Source: Thermomicrobiales bacterium
GTDB taxonomy: Bacteria > Chloroflexota > Limnocylindria > Limnocylindrales > CSP1-4
Length of the DNA: 21,610 nucleotides
Direction of reading: 5' to 3'
Assembly (NCBI GenBank): GCA_004525275.1
Contig: SPCO01000005.1
Location: 1 to 21,610 of the forward strand
Shown one piece after another: positions 17,014 through 21,610 of this stretch. A model generated the notes under the pieces. That model was not told where the DNA came from, ran no database searches, and saw nothing but the letters and a program-made list of their open reading frames with translations. Position 1 is the first letter of the stretch; every line of letters starts with the position of its first letter. The position numbers and the translations under genes are program-made.

Positions 17014-17100
17014 CGCGGTTATCCACGAATTCCGCCGCGTTCTTCTCGAGCCCATCCACGACTTGGCCTCGTCTGTGGACAGCCGGTGGACAAGGGGCGA
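17014..17100. other. Rest of the 322 bp non-coding gap, with DnaA-box-like nonamers
   Basis: The gap between the phosphorylase gene (start 16778) and the moaA stop (17101) has no convincing gene. Its moaA-proximal part contains TTATCCACG at 17019-17027, one mismatch from a DnaA box. It also has CCATCCACG at 17052-17060 and, on the opposite orientation, TGTGGACAG at 17074-17082 and GGTGGACAA at 17085-17093. The latter two also form a loose direct repeat. No T-rich terminator follows moaA here. No dnaA, dnaN or AT-rich unwinding region is nearby. Confidence 0.3.
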
Positions 17101-18150
17101 TCAGCCACCCATCGCGAACATCTCGATCTTGGGAAGCGTCGTCGTGGCGGCCGAGCGCAACTCCGAGTACCGATCCCCCCGGCGCGACCAGATCGCCTCG
17201 ATGCGTCCGGTCACGTCGCTGTCCGACGATCCGTCGCGCAGTGGTGCCCGTAGATCGTGTCCGTCGACCGCGAACAGGCAGGTATACAGACGCCCCTCGG
17301 CGGACAGCCGTGCGCGTGTGCAATCACGGCAGAACGGTTGGGTCACCGAGGAGATGACGCCGAACTCGCCGCCGCCGTCCTGATATCGCCACCGTCCGGC
17401 AACCTCTCCAAGGTACGACGGTTCCGTCGACTCGACCGACCAGACCGTCGCCAACATATCGATGATCTCGGCGGCCGGCACCACCTCATCGAGACGCCAC
17501 CCGTTCGAGTGGCCGACGTCCATGTATTCGATGAAACGCAGGATGACTCCGGTCTCTCGCGCCCATCGAGCCATGGGCAGGATGCTCGACTCGTTGATCC
17601 CCCGGCGCACGACCATGTTGATCTTGACCGGCGCGAGACCAGCCTCGATCGCCGCGGCCACGCCATCAAGGACCCGCGCCACCGGGAAATCGATCCCGTT
17701 CATCGCCCCGAACACCGCGTCTTCGAGCGAGTCGAGACTGATCGTCACGCGCTTGAGGCCGGCGTCGGCCAGGGGGCTGGCAAGCTGGCGTAGCGCCGAG
17801 CCATTGGTCGTCAGGGTGAGATCGATCTCACCGCCATCTGGCCGCCGTAGCGAGGCGAGCAGTGAGATCAGGTCGGGCAGGTCGCGCCGGACCAGCGGCT
17901 CACCGCCCGTGATGCGCAGCTTCTCCACCCCAAGCGACACGAAGATCCGGGCGACGCGCTCGATCTCCTCGAAGCTCAGGACCTGGTCGCGCGGAAGGAA
18001 CGCATAGTCGCGACCGAAGATCTCCTTCGGCATGCAATAGGTACAGCGAAAATTGCATCGATCCGTGACCGAGATTCGGAGGTCGCGCATCGCCCGGCCG
18101 AACGTATCGGTGGGAATGGGACGTCCGTCGGCTGACGCTTGGCTTTCCAT
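17101..18150 (-). CDS. moaA: GTP 3',8-cyclase MoaA (molybdenum cofactor biosynthesis)
   Basis: Radical-SAM enzyme that, with MoaC, converts GTP to cyclic pyranopterin monophosphate, the first step of molybdopterin synthesis. In 349 residues the N-terminal cluster motif is SVTDRCNFRCTYCMP (Cys32, Cys36, Cys39). LRITGGEPLVRRDL binds SAM. The second, substrate-binding 4Fe-4S cluster is held by FCRDCTRARLSAEGRLYTCLF at about 273-293 (Cys274, Cys277, Cys291). The chain ends in MFAMGG, and a C-terminal Gly-Gly is required for activity in this family. The start is ATG at 18150, with ATG 18159 as alternative; the open frame to 18300 adds non-conserved sequence. TACCAT on the minus strand lies seven bases before ATG 18150. 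No other moa or mob gene is in the window, so it stands alone here. Confidence 0.95.
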   Translation of the reverse strand: MESQASADGRPIPTDTFGRAMRDLRISVTDRCNFRCTYCMPKEIFGRDYAFLPRDQVLSFEEIERVARIFVSLGVEKLRITGGEPLVRRDLPDLISLLASLRRPDGGEIDLTLTTNGSALRQLASPLADAGLKRVTISLDSLEDAVFGAMNGIDFPVARVLDGVAAAIEAGLAPVKINMVVRRGINESSILPMARWARETGVILRFIEYMDVGHSNGWRLDEVVPAAEIIDMLATVWSVESTEPSYLGEVAGRWRYQDGGGEFGVISSVTQPFCRDCTRARLSAEGRLYTCLFAVDGHDLRAPLRDGSSDSDVTGRIEAIWSRRGDRYSELRSAATTTLPKIEMFAMGG

Positions 18151-18157
18151 CGGCTGC

Positions 18158-18163
18158 ATGGTA
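18158..18163 (-). promoter_or_regulatory. Probable leaderless -10 element of moaA
   Basis: TACCAT on the minus strand, seven bases before the ATG at 18150. If correct, it rules out the alternative ATG at 18159, which lies inside the hexamer. No -35 and no Shine-Dalgarno were found. Confidence 0.4.
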
Positions 18164-18317
18164 GCCCGGAATGGCGCGACCGCTCGGCGGTACCACCGGC
18201 GCAGACCGCTGGTACCTCTAGCCAACTGCACCATACCGACCCTCGCTGCCACGATGCGACCAAGCCGTGGATGGCAGGCAGACCCATCTGACATCCCCAA
18301 CCTGAGGATCGCGACGC

Positions 18318-19568
18318 ATGGCCCAGATCGAGACAGCCCAAGGATCCAAGCTCCAGTGGCCGGACGAGAAGGCGTATGCCGAATCTCCGGTCGACACTGA
18401 ATCCGCCCCCAGCGAGGAGGTCGAGACGCCCGCTATGGCCGATACCAACACCTCGACCGAACTGGTCGAAAGCCCGGACGCCCCCGCTCCTGGCGCCCCA
18501 ACGACAGGGCGCCGTCCGACCAAGATCATGGCCGACCTGAGTCGGGCGATGCAGACCGCCGCAGCCAGTTCCCGCGATGAGACGATGGCTCGGTTCAGTT
18601 CCGACGCCAAGGTCGTCGTCGAGGAGATCCAGGTCTCGGCGACTGGCGAGGGCGCCGACATCCGCCGTCAGGCCGATGACGATGTCGCGGCCGTGCGCGA
18701 ATGGTCCAAGGGCGAGATCGCCCGGATCCGCGAAGAAGCAGAGACGCGCATCGGCATGCGCAAGGGCACGCTGGACAGCGAGATGGAAGCCCACGCCGCG
18801 ATCGTCGAAGCGCGCATCCAGCAAGTCGCCTCCACGGTCCAGGAATTCGAAGCCGAGATGGCCACGTTCTTCGAGCGGCTGCTGGCCGAGGAAGACCCGA
18901 CCCGGATCGCCAGCATGGCCGAAACGATGCCGGAACCGCCGGATCTGGTTGGGATCGCCGCTTCGATCGCCGGGCCGGCCATCGCGCCGTTCGACCCGGC
19001 CCCACCGACGTCGCCATCGTGGCCGGACGAGGATGTCGCGAACGCGGCCGGCGACGACGAACCCGTTTCCGAGCTGACCGAGACAACCGAAGCGATCGTC
19101 GGCGATGCCCTGGCTGCCAGCGAGACGCCAGCCGAGCTCGATTTCGCCTCAGCCGAGGCCGAGGCCGAGGCCGCGGCCGCGGCCTTGACCGAAGACGAAT
19201 CAGCCATGACCGAGAACACTGAAGCGGCCGACGATGAGACGGCCGCGGAACCGGTCGCCGAAGAGATCTCCGATGGTTCCGAGGATGTCCCGACCAGCAG
19301 TCACGCGACCACGCGGGTCTCCGTCGTCGGACTGGTGAGCGTCGCCAGCATCGCCACCTTCAAGCGCAGCCTCGGGCGCGCCTCGGGCGTATCCGGGATC
19401 CGGGTCGCGTCCGGGCCAGATGGTGAGTTCGTGTTCACGGTCGAGCACGAGTCCGGAATGTCCCTTGGCGATGCCATCGCAGCTTTGGCGGGCTTCGAAG
19501 CCCGCGTCACCGGCGAATCGGATAGCGCACTCGAGATCGTCGCCCACGATCCCGACGCGAACGTCTGA
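18318..19568 (+). CDS. Coiled-coil protein with small C-terminal alpha/beta domain, function unknown
   Basis: I do not recognise a named family. The 416 residues fall into four parts. Residues 1-65 are acidic, Pro/Thr-rich and probably disordered. About 66-205 is a long, charged helical segment likely to form a coiled coil (VVVEEIQVSATGEGADIRRQ, then REWSKGEIARIREEAETRIG, ending TFFERLLAEEDP). About 206-330 is an acidic Ala/Glu/Asp-rich linker with an Ala-Glu repeat. Residues 331-416 form a compact domain (TRVSVVGLVSVASIATFKRSL, VSGIRVASGPDGEFVFTVEH, DAIAALAGFEARV, LEIVAHD) whose beta-alpha-beta-beta-alpha-beta order suggests a ferredoxin-like fold. There is no signal peptide or membrane helix. 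It is 30 bp upstream of the CpaE-like gene, so it is a likely partner. The start at ATG 18318 has GAGG ten bases ahead, which is weak. Confidence 0.8.
   Translation: MAQIETAQGSKLQWPDEKAYAESPVDTESAPSEEVETPAMADTNTSTELVESPDAPAPGAPTTGRRPTKIMADLSRAMQTAAASSRDETMARFSSDAKVVVEEIQVSATGEGADIRRQADDDVAAVREWSKGEIARIREEAETRIGMRKGTLDSEMEAHAAIVEARIQQVASTVQEFEAEMATFFERLLAEEDPTRIASMAETMPEPPDLVGIAASIAGPAIAPFDPAPPTSPSWPDEDVANAAGDDEPVSELTETTEAIVGDALAASETPAELDFASAEAEAEAAAAALTEDESAMTENTEAADDETAAEPVAEEISDGSEDVPTSSHATTRVSVVGLVSVASIATFKRSLGRASGVSGIRVASGPDGEFVFTVEHESGMSLGDAIAALAGFEARVTGESDSALEIVAHDPDANV
19152..19184 (+). repeat. Short in-frame GAGGCC/CGCGGC tandem repeat
   Basis: Three GCCGAG units followed by GCCGCG units encode an Ala-Glu then poly-Ala run in the disordered linker of the coiled-coil protein. 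Being a hexamer repeat, copy-number change would alter linker length without shifting the frame. Confidence 0.6.
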
Positions 19569-19587
19569 CCTACCGCTCAATCCACCG

Positions 19588-19593
19588 AAGGAG
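19588..19593 (+). promoter_or_regulatory. Shine-Dalgarno of the CpaE-like gene
   Basis: AAGGAG, five bases before the GTG at 19599, supports this non-ATG start. It lies in the 30 bp after the coiled-coil gene stop, consistent with an internal gene of a two-gene transcript. Confidence 0.7.
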
Positions 19594-19598
19594 TTTTC

Positions 19599-20828
19599 GT
19601 GGCCCGCCCCACCATCGTCATCGCCCTGCCGACCAGCGAGTCCATCGCCGTCTGCGCCGAACTTGATGCCGCGGGCTTTGAGATCCTTCCAGTCGAGCAC
19701 CCTGACGAGCTCAAGGCCGCCATGGAGGGTCGGGCCGAGCCCGGTCTAGCGATCCTCGATGGCGAGATCGATATCGAGGTCGCCCTCGAGTACGAAGCCA
19801 CGCTCGGCGGCGAAGAACGAACGGTCCCGATGCTCACGGTGGTCTCACCGCGGGCGTTCGAACGCCTGGCCGGTCAGGCCGGTGGCCACACCGGCGACGA
19901 GTACTTCACGCGTCCGTATTCAGCTGATTCGATCCGCTGGCGGGTCGAGGCGATGTGCATCCGGCGCGAGACCGTCGACGACGGGAGCGGCCCCATCCTT
20001 CAGGGCGGTGAGATCGAACGCAACGCCTGGGGCGGGCGGGCGACCACGATCGCAGTCTTCAATCCGAAGGGCGGCGTCGGCAAGACGACCGTGGCGACCA
20101 ATCTCGCATCCGTACTCCAAAGCCGCAAGGACAAGTCCGTGCTGCTCATCGACGCGGACACCGTGACCGGCCACGTGACCACATCGCTCGCGATCGACTC
20201 CGTACGGACCGTGGCTGACAGCTGGCGGGACGAAGCCGAAGGCGGCCCCAGCGAGAGCATGCATGACATCTCATCGCCGCACGATTCCGGGATGCGGGTC
20301 GTCGCGTTGACCGACTCGCCGCTCCACACCGACGTCCTGGATCCGCCTCGCGTCGCGGCGGCGATCGAGCAGGCGAGGAACCAGTTCGACATCATCATCG
20401 TGGATCTGCACCCGTCCTACAGCACCCTCAATCAGGCCATCTTCGAGGTGTCGGACAAGATCCTCGTCCCGGTGACCCCCGATGTGCCCGCCGTGCGAGC
20501 CGCGGTCCAGTTGCGCGATGTGGCGGTCAATCTCGGTTGCCGGGAGCGACTGGCCATGGTCATCAACCGGGCCAACAGTGGTCTGAGCGTCGAGGACATG
20601 GAGCGGACGGTCGGGATGCCGGGCCTGGCGCTCATCCGATCCGGTGGCCTGCTCTTCGTGCGCGCCGCCAACGAAGGTAGGACCGTGATCGAGATGTTCC
20701 CGAAGGAGAAGATCACGGCCGACTTCGACCTGCTGGCCGACAAGATCCTTGGTATCCCGAAGCTCAGCCCCGCTCCCAAGGTCGGGTTCCGACTTCCGAC
20801 GCGCAGCAAGGAACCGGCCCGCGCCTGA
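19599..20828 (+). CDS. CpaE-like protein: degenerate receiver domain plus ParA/MinD-type ATPase
   Basis: CpaE/TadZ proteins position Tad pilus machines at cell poles; related ATPases place other cargo. Of 409 residues, about 1-125 resemble a response-regulator receiver. A candidate phospho-acceptor, Asp54 (GLAILDGE), and Thr80 are present. The acidic pair after strand 1 is missing (ALPTSES), and the conserved Lys is Arg105 (FTRPYS). The ATPase starts near 148. Its deviant Walker A is FNPKGGVGKTT with signature Lys157 and Lys162. It continues with the A' motif LLIDADTVTGHV, Walker B FDIIIVDLHPSYS and the switch-like VPVTPDVPAVRAAVQL. No pilus genes (cpaB, cpaF, tadB, flp) are in the window. 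The GTG start is set by AAGGAG. It follows the coiled-coil gene by 30 bp and converges on the next gene with an 18 bp gap. Confidence 0.88.
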   Translation: MARPTIVIALPTSESIAVCAELDAAGFEILPVEHPDELKAAMEGRAEPGLAILDGEIDIEVALEYEATLGGEERTVPMLTVVSPRAFERLAGQAGGHTGDEYFTRPYSADSIRWRVEAMCIRRETVDDGSGPILQGGEIERNAWGGRATTIAVFNPKGGVGKTTVATNLASVLQSRKDKSVLLIDADTVTGHVTTSLAIDSVRTVADSWRDEAEGGPSESMHDISSPHDSGMRVVALTDSPLHTDVLDPPRVAAAIEQARNQFDIIIVDLHPSYSTLNQAIFEVSDKILVPVTPDVPAVRAAVQLRDVAVNLGCRERLAMVINRANSGLSVEDMERTVGMPGLALIRSGGLLFVRAANEGRTVIEMFPKEKITADFDLLADKILGIPKLSPAPKVGFRLPTRSKEPARA

Positions 20829-20846
20829 GGCGCTCCATCTACCGGG

Positions 20847-21503
20847 TCAGCGCGCTCGATCGGTCCAATTGGTGCCGCCCAACGAATCACCGGGCAGCGT
20901 CTCGTGGCGCTCGCCGGTTCGTGCGTCGACCTGCTCGACGCCGCGCAGATACTGGCGATTGACCAGGATGGCCGTTGCCACATCGGGGCCGATCGGTCGC
21001 CCACCGATCGTCGCAGTGGCGCCCACGACCGGGACGAACATCTCGGACGAGCGCTGCAGGACCGAGTCTGGCTCGGATCCGGGATAGAGCAGGATGGTGC
21101 CCACCACTCGGTACGGTGGCGCCTCAAGGGCGACCTCATAGGAAACCTTGTGGATCCGGTGCGCCGCTCGTTCCTCATCGGTCTTGGCCGGCAGCGACGT
21201 GTCGTCGGCAAAGACGACGACCAGGTCATACGGGTCGACCGACTTGAGACCTGGCGCCGGAGCCATCATCGAGGATCCGTCGACGGGCGCCCAACTGACC
21301 GCATCGATGGCGATCGGCTCCCGCTTGTTGAGCGCGTCCGACAGCCGCCCCTCGATGAGCATCCGGCCGACCAATCGCCACTCCTCGGTCAGCCCGTCGA
21401 ACGCGATCCCATCGGGCTTCGGCACGCCTTGGGCGCCAGCCGAGTCGACTTGTGCGGATGCCGCTTCCGGGTCCTTCTTCCGCTTCAGAAAGTCGAACGG
21501 CAC
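20847..21503 (-). CDS. Conserved-looking protein of unknown function with an internal duplication
   Basis: 218 residues, cytoplasmic by composition, starting with a basic FDFLKRKKD. I do not recognise an established function. Two similar segments stand out. WRLVGRMLIEGRLSDALNKRE (42-62) is followed by IAIDAVSW. YRVVGTILLYPGSEPDSVLQ (131-150) is followed by FVPVVGATATIGG. Each looks like a small beta-barrel unit with a VxG...L..G...D.L pattern. Between them is DPYDLVVVFADD with an acidic end. The start is GTG at 21501-21503, with GGAGGAG at 21508-21514. One base separates it from the acetyl-CoA synthetase stop, so it is probably translated from the same mRNA. It faces the CpaE-like gene tail to tail. 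Confidence 0.8.
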   Translation of the reverse strand: MPFDFLKRKKDPEAASAQVDSAGAQGVPKPDGIAFDGLTEEWRLVGRMLIEGRLSDALNKREPIAIDAVSWAPVDGSSMMAPAPGLKSVDPYDLVVVFADDTSLPAKTDEERAAHRIHKVSYEVALEAPPYRVVGTILLYPGSEPDSVLQRSSEMFVPVVGATATIGGRPIGPDVATAILVNRQYLRGVEQVDARTGERHETLPGDSLGGTNWTDRAR

Positions 21504-21504
21504 G

Positions 21505-21610
21505 TCACTCCTCCGCCGAACCCGAGTGCTCGCGAATCGTATCCACGACGCCGACGTCGGCCAATGTGGTGGTGTCGCCCAATACCCGGCCCTCCGCGAT
21601 ATCGCGGAGG
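21505..21610 (-). CDS. acs: Acetyl-CoA synthetase, C-terminal end only
   Basis: The last 35 codons before a TGA at 21507-21505 read LRDIAEGRVLGDTTTLADVG, then VVDTIREHSGSAEE. This closely matches the C-terminus of AMP-forming acetyl-CoA synthetases, where LR.IA.G...GDTTTLADP.VV follows the acetylated-lysine motif (that motif would lie just outside the window). The enzyme activates acetate to acetyl-CoA in the cytoplasm. The identification rests on this short tail alone, but the GDTTTLAD signature is characteristic. The start and catalytic parts lie outside the window. Confidence 0.82.
   Translation of the reverse strand, partial: LRDIAEGRVLGDTTTLADVGVVDTIREHSGSAEE

Noticed and set aside
17014..17100. 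Chromosomal replication origin
   Set aside because: A few DnaA-like boxes are not enough: no dnaA/dnaN/gyrB neighbours and no AT-rich unwinding element.
16597..17253. Plus-strand open frame across the gap between the phosphorylase and moaA genes
   Set aside because: It runs antisense into both conserved genes, is Arg/Pro-rich and has no ribosome site; the gap is better read as non-coding.

Overview
The window is G+C-rich bacterial chromosome, densely packed, with mostly short intergenic gaps. I saw no tRNA, rRNA, insertion sequence, phage gene or CRISPR array. The gene mix suggests an uncultured Chloroflexota lineage, perhaps Limnocylindria-like: multidomain cyclase-ATPase-TPR regulators, stand-alone cyclic-nucleotide-binding proteins, ThyX, an orphan CpaE-like ATPase, and a C-terminally membrane-anchored solute-binding protein. 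A deep-branching actinobacterium cannot be excluded from this sequence alone.

Layout. (1) 2-502 (+) is the end of an aquaporin gene. (2) 554-6818 (-) is a complete five-gene oligopeptide/dipeptide ABC importer operon, in the order binding protein, OppB, OppC, OppD, OppF. Its last four genes are linked by ATGA start/stop overlaps. (3) 6986-7579 (-) is a Nudix hydrolase, divergent from a CocE/NonD-type serine hydrolase at 7646-9730 (+). (4) 9746-14978 is a cyclic-nucleotide-themed cluster. On the minus strand, a cyclic-nucleotide-binding (CNB) protein overlaps a flavin-dependent oxidoreductase gene. Divergent from these, on the plus strand, a second CNB protein is followed 11 bp later by a class III nucleotidyl cyclase fused to a P-loop ATPase and a helical repeat region. 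(5) 14988-18150 holds housekeeping nucleotide and cofactor genes: thyX (+), a trimeric-type purine nucleoside phosphorylase (-) and moaA (-). (6) 18318-20828 (+) is a two-gene unit: a coiled-coil protein with a small C-terminal alpha/beta domain, and a CpaE-like protein (degenerate receiver plus ParA/MinD-type ATPase). (7) On the minus strand, an internally duplicated protein of unknown function (20847-21503) sits directly behind the 3' end of acetyl-CoA synthetase (21505 to the window edge).

How the parts may work together. The importer would bring in peptides or similar solutes, with the Nudix and CocE-type hydrolases as possible but unproven metabolic neighbours. The most interesting unit is the cluster in (4). 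It has a predicted source of cyclic nucleotide (the cyclase) and two small proteins with the cyclic-nucleotide-binding fold but no DNA-binding domain. It also has a flavoenzyme translationally linked to one of them, which looks like a local second-messenger circuit acting on redox chemistry rather than on transcription. Gene starts fall into two groups. Several genes at the head of a transcript have a TANNNT-type hexamer 6-7 bases before the start codon, as expected for leaderless mRNAs. Other genes have clear Shine-Dalgarno sequences or overlap the upstream gene.
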